Assembly: GCA_023409265.1 (NCBI GenBank)
Contig: JAEYHZ010000024.1
Span: 110,617 to 174,616 of the forward strand
Source: Bacillota bacterium
Lineage (GTDB): Bacteria > Bacillota > Clostridia > Acetivibrionales > DSM-1351
Length of the DNA stretch: 64,000 nucleotides
Direction of reading: 5' to 3'
Shown: positions 27,701 to 36,085 of the stretch, piece after piece
How positions within the stretch are numbered: position 1 is the stretch's first letter
Layout of the letters: each line of letters begins with the position of its first letter
Position numbers and translations under genes: made by a program
The notes under the pieces: model-generated
Database searches by the model: none
Told to the model about the DNA's origin: nothing
What the model saw: only the letters and a program-made list of their open reading frames with translations

Positions 27701-27821
27701 ATACTGACGATATGGACAGTGTTGAAATTGTCGTAATTATTATTGCAAAAACTAATAAAACAGCTGTCATTTTTTTTAAGCGGTTTGCCAGGCTCTCTTG
27801 TCTTTTTTGTATCTTTGACAT
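21771..27821 (-). CDS. Cell-surface polysaccharide lyase family 8 with discoidin, FIVAR, Ig-like and SLH domains
   Basis: A secreted protein of 2016 residues with a signal peptide (about 1-42, ending VYAS). The PL8 alpha/alpha toroid has NWWENEIGQ (about 162) and the catalytic triad Asn207 (VGANG), His260 and Tyr269 (CHGAKLYSEGY), spaced as in hyaluronate lyase. The beta-sandwich part contains HYPGTT. Three F5/8 type C domains (about 740-1160), two FIVAR helices, two Ig-like repeats and an Asn/Gly-rich linker follow. Three SLH repeats at the C-terminus (about 1835-2016) tether it to the cell wall. PL8 enzymes cut hyaluronan, chondroitin or xanthan by beta-elimination; the substrate here is unknown. 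AAGGAGG fixes the ATG at 27821. GH130 lies just upstream. Confidence 0.92.
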   Translation of the reverse strand: MSKIQKRQESLANRLKKMTAVLLVFAIIITTISTLSISSVYASSTTDEESAQIVKDRIKAKFLGSDSYRVVSGSDIFGYISKSMEYANSIQPDGSWSDVNYADRTNSANGTLWSPYLALYRITAMAMGYNQEGNEAYQNPVIKDAIERALTYWDSVKPSSTNWWENEIGQAMCMGVTGIFMEGIISKQALDVCINYNQGRLDTVGANGVWRTQDYLYKKLVQNDYPEITKGISTLGETLAVDQTGTSIEAVQADSSFYCHGAKLYSEGYGMAQFNMVATWVGYTSGTNFAFTEEALKGLEFYILDGTRWMIKGELGFLYLGYRRYNTTEGVGSYAADILPGMMVMAQYDTDPERRAKYQQVVDNIKGTSATNGLVGNKHFWRSDYSSQMRDNYGIMTKMSSSRINGGEYRSTYRSSIGNEIYWNAAGTTAIFVNGREYTDLVPAFNWSHYPGTTAPNEKMPYSLECKFNANSSFVGGVSDGMYGASVFTQDMDSTVARKGYFYFDDEMVALGAGISSTRPVEVHTTINQAISKNNASVDGVPLSKGTAPVTYTNPKWAYNDQIGYVFPANSEVSVSNMDQTSNWLNLPSQTKQAFTLYFNHGINPGNASYEYIVVPGKDSAEVEAYSQNIPVEILSNTTALQAVRNEGLKQTQLIFYTAGSFEYRTGATITVNQPCLAIIDESSGTPKVTVSNPDTPGLIVDVKISQTDSATLYGRYNLESGIYMGQSLTQTLSDVPLSANNIGASSFLPGYAPLQAIDDSMDTSWRSEPDESQYIVYNMDTPNTLVDKITIDWGSDYAKEYIVQYSADNVNWTDGHLQWNGSGGKEVIDLPYVQAKHIRILMLSSNKKNGYEIKNLIINYAVNLAVLKPSSSSGNDANSMASYANDGNDATRWSGPTTAANAWWQVNLGAKSKVRTIRISWEGSYSTSFKIQTSDNGSTWTDVNTFTNNKPGVQILNFPEGSIDARYIRLQSISRVDSRYGISMYEFEAFEEAGVPAPLPNYGGRQNLAYGKTVTLDSSYNASTTIEAPLETTIPTDGNIGTRISTGRGTANATERSFYVDLGQPLSINEIKLFWESNTDQVYLEYSNDPAGPWTLIPEINIVRSTLSVSPKVVQDDAKFKPLTARYIRARGVMNTKYGLAVWEFEVYGDYSYKLDKHAVTLNKGDTTDLKALLSPYSETDSVDIKSYNTDAVTIGTPVVSGDSETGGQGTYTAALKAVSGGTSVIIARHSAGSEYDLCTVKVNTYKTDLQALYNTASQLDQNDYISSSWTASNIDSVLLNANAVLSDGNATQRQVDTEIQNLQTSMDALEKKADKASLVTVMSQIKALKQTDYTSESWENANLEKLLTDANVVYFNDYATQQEVDSIVNGLITAMNGLVKVTNPGNPSVISLDSTSKSVYRGQDFTITATVTSPGAIDNVVLFSSDSDAVIVGETESSTPGGIAIVHLNAAKVGSAIVTATTTDGGIARCAVSVLPAGVVLDCTSKTLYPGDSFTLTATVDPEEAVHQEISFRVGNDMVSLGTPSYDAQNGKTTVQVNAISTGTTTITATTSDGSTAQCIVTVQPYINNGNNGNNGNNGNSGNNSNNSNNNNNNNTGTKPPAAASNITVSDTSTPGHDSVTGTIAAEVKTDKDGKAVAAITESEIAEAIKKVFEAAAKMGEGAAANVEIKISLPADAKAVDVNLSKKAVDMIAADNIAAMTISTSIAVMTFDKEAVKTISRDAAGDVKFTVSRVDSSTLSDEVRQTVGDRPVLNFSVTGGDKTISEFTGNVTVSLPYTPKAGEDIEAIVIYYLNPQGHLEPVSNCVYNKETGMISFRSKHFSKYAVGYNKMSFKDVADSAWYSRAVGFIAARGITTGTGNGKFSPEGKLTRGQFLTMVMKAYGIKADEKISDNFTDAGNKFYTGYLAAAKRLGISDGVGNNRFAPEKEITREEMFTLLYNILKLIGELPAGNSGKGLSEFSDTKDMAEWAKPAMTMFAENGIIGGNLGRLSPKNTTNRAQMAQVLYNLIKIRMK

Positions 27822-27936
27822 ATTATTCCTCCTTGTAATTAGTAATTGCCACAAAATTTCCAAATCCAAAATTCTGTATATATATTAAGGCTTTAAAGCC
27901 CAAATATAACGAGGTTATAGAGGTAAAGAATCCGCG

Positions 27937-28989
27937 CTATTTGCTTTTAAAACCTAAAGAAGTCATAATATCCTCTATTGGGATCACAGCATAACACATA
28001 TGAGTATCAGCTGCCCCATAGTACACTTTTACAACATCATTTTCATATAAGACACCGCAGCTGAATATTACATTCCCGAAAAATCCATTTATTTCGTAAT
28101 CTTCTACCGGTTCCATAATAGGTATCTCACTTCTTGCAATTACTGTCCCTGGCTCATCCGGATCCAAAAGCATAACTCCCAGACAATACTTATCGTCTTT
28201 GGTAGCTCCGTGATATATCTCAAGCCAACCTTCCTTTACCCTGAAAGGAACAGCACTTCCGCCAATTCTGCCATTATCCCAGTAACCCTCCCGTGCACCT
28301 GCCAAATATCTGTGGTTTCCCCAGGAAATCAGATCAGGAGACTCGGCTATCCAGATATCCAGCTTGCCAAAATGTGACATGGATGGTCTATGTAGGGCAT
28401 AATACTTTCCGTTTATCTTTTCAGGGAAAATCTCAACATCTTTATTGTCAGGATGAAATATAACACCATGCCGTTGGAACTCAATAAAGTCTTTTGTGGA
28501 TGCAAGACAGGCAGTTATCCCCAAAGCGGATATTGCACTGTAACTAATATAAAATGTGTTGTCAATAAAGGTTATTCTGGGGTCTTCGATGCCATAAATT
28601 TCATATATGTTTTCTGGTGAAACAGCCGGCTTTTCTTCAATTTTAAAATGAACTCCATCCTTACTGCGTGCCACTCTCAAATGAGATATAGAGGTAATGT
28701 AATTATCTGAAGGAGTCCTGATCCACCGTGAATCTGAAAAATCACAACCGGGTTCATCTTTTGAAAAGCTCTTTTTAATAATTTCAGCTTTCTCAACGTC
28801 ATAAATCGGAGCGATATGAATATCTGTATTATGATTGATGGGCCTTTCTGCTACCCTTAACAATAAAATCACTTCATCGTCCAGCCTGGCAACCCCTGCG
28901 TTAAATACACATATAACTTCAAAATCCGGCCTTGAGGGTTTGACATCCTGAGGTCTGATTATTGGATTTTGTAAATATCTTTGTACCAT
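27937..28989 (-). CDS. GH130 family glycoside phosphorylase or hydrolase
   Basis: A 350-residue cytoplasmic five-bladed propeller enzyme. The family signature YGIEDPRIT (about 135-143), with the likely catalytic Asp, is intact, as are an Arg-rich phosphate-site-like LLLRVAERP (about 42-50) and the closing VKVYYGAADTHMCYAV. Most GH130 enzymes reversibly phosphorolyse beta-1,4- or beta-1,2-mannosides to mannose-1-phosphate; some are hydrolases. GGAGGG before the ATG at 28989 rules out the upstream TTG. It lies 115 bp before the PL8 gene and is likely cotranscribed with it, which suggests a mannose-containing heteropolysaccharide. Confidence 0.9.
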   Translation of the reverse strand: MVQRYLQNPIIRPQDVKPSRPDFEVICVFNAGVARLDDEVILLLRVAERPINHNTDIHIAPIYDVEKAEIIKKSFSKDEPGCDFSDSRWIRTPSDNYITSISHLRVARSKDGVHFKIEEKPAVSPENIYEIYGIEDPRITFIDNTFYISYSAISALGITACLASTKDFIEFQRHGVIFHPDNKDVEIFPEKINGKYYALHRPSMSHFGKLDIWIAESPDLISWGNHRYLAGAREGYWDNGRIGGSAVPFRVKEGWLEIYHGATKDDKYCLGVMLLDPDEPGTVIARSEIPIMEPVEDYEINGFFGNVIFSCGVLYENDVVKVYYGAADTHMCYAVIPIEDIMTSLGFKSK

Positions 28990-29222
28990 TGTGCCCTCCA
29001 AATAAAAAATAGAATAAATAAATTTATTCTAATTTTATTAATACAACAGGCTAAATTGCACTGTATAATTTAAATATTCCTCAGTATTCTATTTATTTTA
29101 ATACTTCATATTTTAAAGCTAGACAACTTTTTTAAATAAACAAATCATTTCTTCAAAAATTTGCCTCGCCTGACATAAAATCCACTCAAAATATCAAGCA
29201 CAAGCAGATACTAAACAGGTTC

Positions 29223-31541
29223 TTAATTCTGCTCTTTCTTTCTGAATTGAGTAGGCGTAAGACCGTTGAATTTCTTAAAAAAAGTATAAAAATGGTTCTC
29301 AGAATTCATCCCAATCATTTCACTTATAGTTGCAACTGTCAGATTGGAATTTACAAGCAGCTCTAAAGCTTTTTCATACCTGTATCTACTAATGTAATCT
29401 GTCAAGGATATTCCCGAGGCTTCTTTGAACACAGCCCTTAAATAATTAACAGACAAGCCTACCCTTTCGGCAATGCTTTCAATATTTAATCCGGGATCAT
29501 TATATTCGCTTTGAATTATTGCAAAAACCATATCAATATATTCTTTTTTTGTATCTTTAGGATTATCTTCAATGTATTCTATCTCTTTCTTGTATATACC
29601 AAGCAGCCATTCTTTGATTTCCTCCAGGGTATCGAACTTCTCCATTTGATCTCTCAAAGCTTTAAAGGAATACAGCTTTCCAGAATTATTGTATTGATTC
29701 ATTAAATTAATTGTAGCAATAGAATCATGTATGATCTGGGAAAGTGTAACCATAATATCATCATACTCCATCAGAGTCAGTCTGCTAAAAAACTTATCGA
29801 CCTGTTTCTCCACAAGATCGTATTTGCGCAGCTTCAAATTGTTCAGTACAGGCATAAAAATATCTTCCGAGTAATGATACTTGGAAATATCAGTCAGGTT
29901 CAACATTTCCTGTGTTATTACAGACCTTTTGCCATATATCAGCCTGTAGTTTAAATTTAAATTAGCAATATTATAGGATTTGTTAATATTTTTTAAATTC
30001 TTTTGTAATTGGCCGATACTGCAGCTTATAGAAAATTTCAAATATTTCTGTACTGCATCCTGAATCTGCCTTATGACCGTTTTCAAATCAGCTTCAATTG
30101 AGCCGTCCGTTTCTCCATTAGTTTTTACAATTACAGCAATGGCATCTTCGCCCATATCTACAGTTTCATTTGAGTAAGCCTTTTCAGTCAATTCCTGTGC
30201 AATATTCGCTATGGCAAACCTGTAAAGAGATAAATCTTCTGCTGAATAATTTAAAATTAATTCATTATAATAGTTATCAAATTTTAAAATATAAACCACA
30301 ACATTTTGAAAATCAAATTCCAAAGTATTAAACCTGTCTTCAAGGTCTGACCGGTGAATACGCCCGTTAATCAGAAGCTCCTTGAGCAGCTCATTCCGGA
30401 TTAGCCTCAAATCATCCATGGATTGATACTTTGCCTTTAACAACTCGTCTTTCATATTTAGTATAATATCCGAAATATACTCTAATTCATGCTTTTCAGA
30501 ACCTTTAGTTACAATAGTACCTGTTGAAATATCATTTGCTTTATTAACAAGTCTGCGAATAGGCAAATAGAATTTTCTGGATATGAAATATGATATTACG
30601 ACTCCTATAATGAATAAAATTATACAAAAAATTATAATCAGATTGCGCATATTATAAGCTTTTGCAACTAATTTTTCATACGGGGTTACCTGTATTATTT
30701 TCCATTTTAATTTACTCGATGATATGAAGGTTACAAGTGATTTCTCACCATTTACCTCCCCTGTGAACTGCCCCGAATTATCTTTTGATGCAGCTATGGA
30801 TTTTACATATTCCTCTGAAGATAAATCCTTGAGAAACACTTTCGGATCATAATCAGATATAACCCTTCCCTTTTCATCTATCAGCATAGTGACATCATCC
30901 GAAAAGGGTATCAGTGATTTCAGAATATTCCGGATATAGCCTTCCTTGACATTTATTATCAAAGCACCCTCCAGATTTCCGTTTTCATCCGGGGCTTCAC
31001 TTGAAATCAAGGTAAGCAGGTTATCGTTAATTTCAACACCGTTTATATTATATTTTACTTTTCGAGGAATAAAATGAAGTGTTTTCATTTCCTCTTCATT
31101 ATTCAGAAGCTTTAATATATCTTTATCATAAAATTCTCCCACCGAAGAGGTACTTCCTTTGGTAGAAAAGACCTTTTGCATATTGCCGTTATACAGATAA
31201 ACAGATTCTAAAAACATGCTGTTAGAAATGGCTTTTGTTATTTTTAAGCTTGCATTTATTGCTTCAGTGGGAGTAACATTTCTACTGTAAATACAATTAT
31301 ATACATCCCCGTCTCCGTAAAGATCATAAAGATGGTTACTGGACAAATCCCAGACAAAATCCACAGCTAATGCAGTTTGAGTAAGGATCTGCTTTGATGA
31401 GGCACTTGCCTGACGTATGGTTTGTTTTTCATAGTTATCATAAAATACCAGAGAACTAGTCAATAGTATTATAGATAACAGAATAATCAATGAATAAAAT
31501 AATTTGGTAAATGAACTCCTCATTTTAAACATTTTCAACAT
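29223..31541 (-). CDS. Membrane-anchored AraC-family regulator with extracellular sensor
   Basis: A 772-residue one-component regulator. Two membrane helices (about 13-35 and 295-318) bracket an extracellular Cache-like sensor. A HAMP-like segment (about 319-370) and a long coiled middle region follow, and an AraC domain closes the protein (about 665-772, ending GLTPTQFRKKE). Proteins of this layout sense extracellular sugars and switch on nearby ABC transporters of the LplB/YtcP type. It lies between the binding-protein gene and GH130, so it likely controls this locus. GGGTG six bases before the ATG at 31541 favours that start over the GTG at 31550. Confidence 0.88.
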   Translation of the reverse strand: MLKMFKMRSSFTKLFYSLIILLSIILLTSSLVFYDNYEKQTIRQASASSKQILTQTALAVDFVWDLSSNHLYDLYGDGDVYNCIYSRNVTPTEAINASLKITKAISNSMFLESVYLYNGNMQKVFSTKGSTSSVGEFYDKDILKLLNNEEEMKTLHFIPRKVKYNINGVEINDNLLTLISSEAPDENGNLEGALIINVKEGYIRNILKSLIPFSDDVTMLIDEKGRVISDYDPKVFLKDLSSEEYVKSIAASKDNSGQFTGEVNGEKSLVTFISSSKLKWKIIQVTPYEKLVAKAYNMRNLIIIFCIILFIIGVVISYFISRKFYLPIRRLVNKANDISTGTIVTKGSEKHELEYISDIILNMKDELLKAKYQSMDDLRLIRNELLKELLINGRIHRSDLEDRFNTLEFDFQNVVVYILKFDNYYNELILNYSAEDLSLYRFAIANIAQELTEKAYSNETVDMGEDAIAVIVKTNGETDGSIEADLKTVIRQIQDAVQKYLKFSISCSIGQLQKNLKNINKSYNIANLNLNYRLIYGKRSVITQEMLNLTDISKYHYSEDIFMPVLNNLKLRKYDLVEKQVDKFFSRLTLMEYDDIMVTLSQIIHDSIATINLMNQYNNSGKLYSFKALRDQMEKFDTLEEIKEWLLGIYKKEIEYIEDNPKDTKKEYIDMVFAIIQSEYNDPGLNIESIAERVGLSVNYLRAVFKEASGISLTDYISRYRYEKALELLVNSNLTVATISEMIGMNSENHFYTFFKKFNGLTPTQFRKKEQN

Positions 31542-31786
31542 TATATTCACCCTATTCTACATTATTAGAGTTAATCTCATAAAGTCAATTACGGTTGAAA
31601 CTATCGGCTCTCAGCAATAGTAATTGACTTTTTTATCATAGCAAGATTATGTTAACAATACCAGATGTTTTTTTATTTATAACGCATTGCTTCAAAAGAA
31701 CTTACAGTTCTTGTAAAATATTCATTTGCATAAAGTAGGTTAGATGTTTATATAATAGTACTATTATAAACTTCTATACGCGCACA

Positions 31787-31833
31787 AAATCCAAAAGCAA
31801 GTCCAGAGCATTGAACCTGCTTTTGGTATTTTG
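31787..31833 (-). terminator. Minus-strand terminator of the first sugar ABC operon
   Basis: ACAAAATCCAAAAGCA pairs with TGCTTTTGGTATTTTGT (one bulge), with a T-containing tail on the minus strand. It lies 35 bp after the binding-protein stop codon, separating the transporter operon from the AraC regulator. Confidence 0.75.
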
Positions 31834-31867
31834 TAATAAATCCTAGAATGTTTACTTATTAAAATTT

Positions 31868-33430
31868 TTATTTCTTGGAAGCCAGAAATTCATCAACTTG
31901 TTTTTTAGCTTCTGCTACAATTTTCAGATATCCTGCATCTTCCAGTTTTTTCTGAGCCTTTGGCAGTTCAGAAATATCTATTGAACCATTTAAAATTGGC
32001 AGCATGGTTGAAGGCCAAATTGCATACACCTTAGCTATTTCATTTTTAATTGGGTCAAGATTTGGAGTGAAGCCCATTAACTTCGAGGCAATAAGCTGAT
32101 TTGGATCTCTCAGCTTTTTATAATAAAACTTATCATCATCAGATGAAGTGGCTAAAGTTCTTTCGAAGGTTGGATTCCACATAAGATCGTAGCCGGGGAA
32201 GTTATAATTCTTTGATGCATCTACTCCCTTTGGCAGATCATAAGTCTTATCACCTGTATCTACCCAGTTTGTGTCCTTGATTCCATATCTCAATATATCG
32301 TAATTTGCCTGATCCTGATACATCCAATTTAAGAATTTAACTGCCCTGTCGGAATCTTTTGAATTTGCATTTACACAAATAAAGTTCCATTGCGCAAAAT
32401 TTGTTACATGTTTATTATTTTTTCCTTCAAAATTTACAAACTCAACTTTTGCACCCGGTATTATTGCAGCTATCTGATTTGATATGGTACCGACAATATA
32501 ATCTCCTTTTGTGGATGCTACCTTACCGGACTTAAATGCACCCATCTCATCTTTTTGTGTCATTTGATCCTTTTCAATCAATCCGGATGTATACCACTTC
32601 CTTACCAGCTTTATCCAATCCAATACATGTGGATTCTCGTATATAGGTACTATATCTTCAACTTTATCACCTGTTGCAAAAATATCTACTTCAGCGTTAT
32701 TCCCGCTAAACAATGAAACATCATATCCCACATCGTAAAAACCGTTGCTGCCAATGCAGTAGGAACCGGCCCAGGTTAAAGGAATCATGCCCTTTTCATT
32801 TTCTTTTACTTTTGTTAAATACTGTTCGTATTGATCAATAGTTTCAATGGGAGCCATTCCGTATTTTTCCCTAAGATCCCCACGTATCCATATACCATGC
32901 TGGCTGGATAATACATCTCCCAAAGGAATACCCATTATCTTGCCGTTTTGACGGTTGGCATCAATCATTTGTTTTGGAAATGCCTTTATTAAATCCTGAC
33001 CTGATTTGTTTAATATTGGCTCCAAATCCAGATATGCTCCCTTTGAAATCATCTGTGACAAATGCATCCACGGTGCATCAAATATAAGATCTGTCTGATC
33101 TCCGGCTGCAATCATAACCTGTGTTTTGTTCGGAAAATCGCTCCAGGATGCAAAGGTAATGCCTAAAGTTACATTAAGTGAATCTTTTAACTTCTTATTA
33201 GCTTCTGCCAATACTTCATCCAATTGAAGAGGAGTATCTCCGGGCAATAAAGCTGAAAGTGAATACGGTGTCAAAGTGTCGGAACCGGATGTTGTTTCGC
33301 CTGAGCTAACAGCTGCAGTACCGGTTGCAGAACTTGTTGATGCCGAGGTACCTGAATTTGAACCACAGGCAGTAAACACTGATGCTAACATACCGACTGA
33401 AACAACCAGACAAATTAACTTTTTGATCAT
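31868..33430 (-). CDS. Sugar ABC transporter substrate-binding lipoprotein (LplA/LipO type)
   Basis: A 520-residue secreted lipoprotein with lipobox SVFTACG (Cys22) followed by a Ser/Thr/Gly-rich linker (about 23-52). The body is a family 1 extracellular solute-binding protein, with features such as GKIMGIPLGDV, VKFLNWMYQDQANYDILRYGI and a C-terminal helix rich in Lys. This size and the two permeases upstream identify the large oligosaccharide-type importers of Firmicutes, for which the ATPase is usually a shared MsmK-type protein encoded elsewhere. No ATPase gene is present here. Likely ligand: oligosaccharides released by the PL8 enzyme, by position only. Confidence 0.9.
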   Translation of the reverse strand: MIKKLICLVVSVGMLASVFTACGSNSGTSASTSSATGTAAVSSGETTSGSDTLTPYSLSALLPGDTPLQLDEVLAEANKKLKDSLNVTLGITFASWSDFPNKTQVMIAAGDQTDLIFDAPWMHLSQMISKGAYLDLEPILNKSGQDLIKAFPKQMIDANRQNGKIMGIPLGDVLSSQHGIWIRGDLREKYGMAPIETIDQYEQYLTKVKENEKGMIPLTWAGSYCIGSNGFYDVGYDVSLFSGNNAEVDIFATGDKVEDIVPIYENPHVLDWIKLVRKWYTSGLIEKDQMTQKDEMGAFKSGKVASTKGDYIVGTISNQIAAIIPGAKVEFVNFEGKNNKHVTNFAQWNFICVNANSKDSDRAVKFLNWMYQDQANYDILRYGIKDTNWVDTGDKTYDLPKGVDASKNYNFPGYDLMWNPTFERTLATSSDDDKFYYKKLRDPNQLIASKLMGFTPNLDPIKNEIAKVYAIWPSTMLPILNGSIDISELPKAQKKLEDAGYLKIVAEAKKQVDEFLASKK

Positions 33431-33508
33431 TTAAAATTCCCCCTTGATTTTTTTATATGCTAACCGGATTTCCGGAAATAGCCACTATGTTTTTGGTGTT
33501 ACAGGCCA

Positions 33509-34402
33509 CTAACCTTTAACTGCTCCCACAGTCAGACCTTTAACAAAATATTTCTGGACAAATGGGTAAAACAACACAATAGGGCCGATTGTAACAAGGC
33601 TTGTTGCCATTCGTACCGAATATGCAGGTGGTACTATACCCTGTTTAGCGTTGGGATTAAGTGCCTGTACCTCCGAGGAAAGATTTGATACCAACGCTCT
33701 TAGAAGTAACTGCAATGGCTGAAGATGTCTGTCATTTATAAAGAGCAAACCAAGCCACCAGTCATTCCAGAAAAACAAACTGTAAAACAGACCTATTGTA
33801 GCCAATGCCGGAAGAGACAGAGGAAGTGCGATTTTTACAAATATATAGAAATCTTTTGCTCCATCAATCTTGGCAGACTCTATTAATGATTCCGGAATTG
33901 TGCTGAAGAACTTTTTCAGCAATAGCATGTACCATGGGTTTATAAGGTATGGTACAAACAAAACCCAAATTGTATCCTGAATTCTCAGGTACTGAGTTAT
34001 TAAAATATACCAGGGTACCAGACCTCCTGAAAACAACATGGTAAACACCACATAAAATGATATCTGGTTTCTGTACTTAATTGTTCTGAGAGAAAGTCCG
34101 TAAGCCATCATTGACGTTATGAGCATTGCAGAGCATGTTCCTAATATTGTTACTGCAATAGTGATTTTATATGCATCAAAGACCCTGTTTCCTGCAAAAA
34201 TCGTCTCAAATGCTTTTAGTGATAACTGTTTTGGAAACAGCTGATATCCATTTTGAATTATTGATGTTTCATCGGTAAAAGCCCCTGCTACCATTAACCA
34301 AAAAGGTAAAAGGCAGAATACAGAAAACGCAACAATTGATAAACAGGCTACAAGGTTATATACAAGGTTGCTTTTATTATTTTTTATTTTTGAATTTACC
34401 AT
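33509..34402 (-). CDS. Carbohydrate ABC transporter permease (YtcP/LplC type)
   Basis: A 297-residue inner membrane protein with six predicted helices. It has the permease EAA loop, here ESAKIDGAKDFYIFVKIALPLSLPAL (about 177-202), which docks to the ATPase. It ends PFVQKYFVKGLTVGAVKG, the characteristic tail of the YtcP/LplC group. GGAGGA gives good spacing to the ATG at 34402; the ATG at 34408 abuts the ribosome site and is unlikely. It lies 31 bp after the partner permease gene. Confidence 0.92.
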   Translation of the reverse strand: MVNSKIKNNKSNLVYNLVACLSIVAFSVFCLLPFWLMVAGAFTDETSIIQNGYQLFPKQLSLKAFETIFAGNRVFDAYKITIAVTILGTCSAMLITSMMAYGLSLRTIKYRNQISFYVVFTMLFSGGLVPWYILITQYLRIQDTIWVLFVPYLINPWYMLLLKKFFSTIPESLIESAKIDGAKDFYIFVKIALPLSLPALATIGLFYSLFFWNDWWLGLLFINDRHLQPLQLLLRALVSNLSSEVQALNPNAKQGIVPPAYSVRMATSLVTIGPIVLFYPFVQKYFVKGLTVGAVKG

Positions 34403-34433
34403 TATCATTCCTCCATCTATTTAAAATGTGCTC

Positions 34434-35399
34434 CTAAAATAGTGCTCCGTCACTCTGATATTTTCTTACCAGCAGGTTGGAGCCAAATACCATTACAAAG
34501 CACATTACCGATTGGAATACACCAATTGCCGAAGCCATTCCGAAATCGGACATCTGTCTGAGGGCTCTGTAAACATATGTGTCAATAACGTCGGTGGTTG
34601 CATATAACATACCGTTGTCACCGATAATTGAATAAAACATTCCAAAATCCCCATAAAAGATTTTACCTATCTGGAGCAGTGCCAGGACCAGGATTGTCGG
34701 CATCAGAAGCGGAATTGTAATATATCTTATCTGCTGAAATTTACTGGCGCCATCAATGGATGCAGCTTCATAGCATTCTGTGTCAAACCCGGTAATAGTC
34801 GCAAGATATATTACAAGGTTATAACCGCACCATTTCCAGATATAGAAAATAACCAGTATAATGGGCCATAGACCTGGGGAGCTGTTCCAGCCTACAGGCT
34901 CAACATTTAATGTCTTGAGAAAGCTGTTTATTGCTCCGTTATCACTTGCAAAAAAACCTTGAGTAATAATTCCCACAATGGCCCACGATACGAAATATGG
35001 CAAAAACATTACAGATTGTGATATTCTCTTAAAACTGTTGGATGCAAGCCCGTTTAAAAATATCGCCAATGCTACTGAAATAACTGTACTGAATATTAAG
35101 AATAACAAATTTAAAGAAAACGTATTAAATGTAATCTTGAAGGCATCTCCGGAAGAAAAGAAAAATTTAAAATTTTCAAAACCATTCCAGCTGCTGCCGA
35201 ATATCCCTTTTTTGATATCATAGTCTTTAAAGGCCGTAATTACACCTACCATGGGAACATACGCAAAAATTAAGAAAAAAAGTATTCCCGGTAAAATCAT
35301 AGTATATATGGATTTATTTTTTTTGATTTCATATAAAAATCCATCATTAGATTTTATTATTTTTTTTGACTGGTTTATTTCATAAACAACTTTAGACAT
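34434..35399 (-). CDS. Carbohydrate ABC transporter permease (LplB/YteP type)
   Basis: A 321-residue membrane protein, first gene of the operon. It has six predicted helices with the typical IYTMILPGILFFLIFAYVPMVGVITAFKDY start of LplB and the EAA loop EAASIDGASKFQQIRYITIPLLMPTI (about 213-238). The pair forms the translocation channel. GGGGGG upstream could serve the ATG at 35399 or the TTG at 35405; ATG is preferred. No operator was recognised in the 350-bp upstream gap. Confidence 0.92.
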   Translation of the reverse strand: MSKVVYEINQSKKIIKSNDGFLYEIKKNKSIYTMILPGILFFLIFAYVPMVGVITAFKDYDIKKGIFGSSWNGFENFKFFFSSGDAFKITFNTFSLNLLFLIFSTVISVALAIFLNGLASNSFKRISQSVMFLPYFVSWAIVGIITQGFFASDNGAINSFLKTLNVEPVGWNSSPGLWPIILVIFYIWKWCGYNLVIYLATITGFDTECYEAASIDGASKFQQIRYITIPLLMPTILVLALLQIGKIFYGDFGMFYSIIGDNGMLYATTDVIDTYVYRALRQMSDFGMASAIGVFQSVMCFVMVFGSNLLVRKYQSDGALF

Positions 35400-35750
35400 T
35401 AACAAGTATTCCCCCCGACACTAAAATGTTTTGCATACCATGTTGTATTTGCTGAGTTAACTTTAGCATCAGAGCATATATATTTTAAACTTTTCAATTT
35501 AACATTTACTTCAAAAGTTAAAAGTTTCGAGCTATTTATGTTTAAATAGACTCATTATTTTAACTATTCATTTGAAATATTACAAAAAAAGAAACCAATG
35601 AGTATGAATTTTCCACGGTTTGGCAGGGACATGACTGGCGGTATAATGAAAAACAAATTGAAAGAACCGTAATGAAACGACATGGTTAGTTTTAAGGATT
35701 TTCCAAATTATACATTAGGTTATCCTTGGAATCAGGTTGTAATTTCCATA
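35400..35750. other. 350-bp upstream region of the first sugar ABC operon
   Basis: No convincing gene. Short plus-strand frames near 35600-35700 have no ribosome site, and one runs straight through the terminator at 35751. The region holds the operon promoter, which I cannot place exactly. Confidence 0.4.
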
Positions 35751-35790
35751 ATAAAAGAAGGTACCGAAAACCGGTACCTTCTTTTATTAT
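35751..35790. terminator. Perfect bidirectional hairpin terminator
   Basis: A 16-bp perfect stem (ATAAAAGAAGGTACCG and its complement) with a 5-base loop. The stem ends in A/T runs on both sides. It separates the sugar ABC operon region from the Spo0E-like gene. Confidence 0.88.
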
Positions 35791-35853
35791 GGAGCAAGTT
35801 TTATTTTTCTATAGTAAATATTCGACAGCCAAAAAATGACTTAGTATTTAATT

Positions 35854-36018
35854 TTATCGTGATTTCTCATTAATATACTCCAATATCAATTCTTCAAGCC
35901 TTAAACTTAGCTCCATCAATTCCCTTAAGTTAGATTGTATCGAACCAATATCAGCAGCATTATTCAGCCGAGCCCGAACTTCTTCAATCTCAGCCTTCAG
36001 CTCCATAACTCTATCCAT
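35854..36018 (-). CDS. Spo0E-like small aspartyl-phosphate phosphatase homologue, copy A
   Basis: A 54-residue protein, MDRVMELKAEIEEVRARLNN..., with two helices and the Spo0E-type signature near the C-terminus, here SLRLEELILEY. Spo0E-like proteins dephosphorylate Spo0A and delay sporulation. The signature is normally SxxLD; in this copy the Asp is Glu, so catalytic or binding activity may be altered. An AAAAGGTG ribosome site precedes the ATG. A paralogue at 57919-58095 keeps the Asp. It is divergent from the XRE gene at 36169 and belongs to a duplicated regulatory module. Confidence 0.75.
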   Translation of the reverse strand: MDRVMELKAEIEEVRARLNNAADIGSIQSNLRELMELSLRLEELILEYINEKSR

Positions 36019-36085
36019 AGTCACACCTTTTAAGTAAGTTATTTTACTATCCTTCTGACATGTTCAACATTAAAGCCAATTAAAT

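Noticed and set aside
35682..35873. 63-residue plus-strand frame
   Set aside because: It runs through a perfect terminator hairpin and into the Spo0E-like gene on the other strand, and has no ribosome site.
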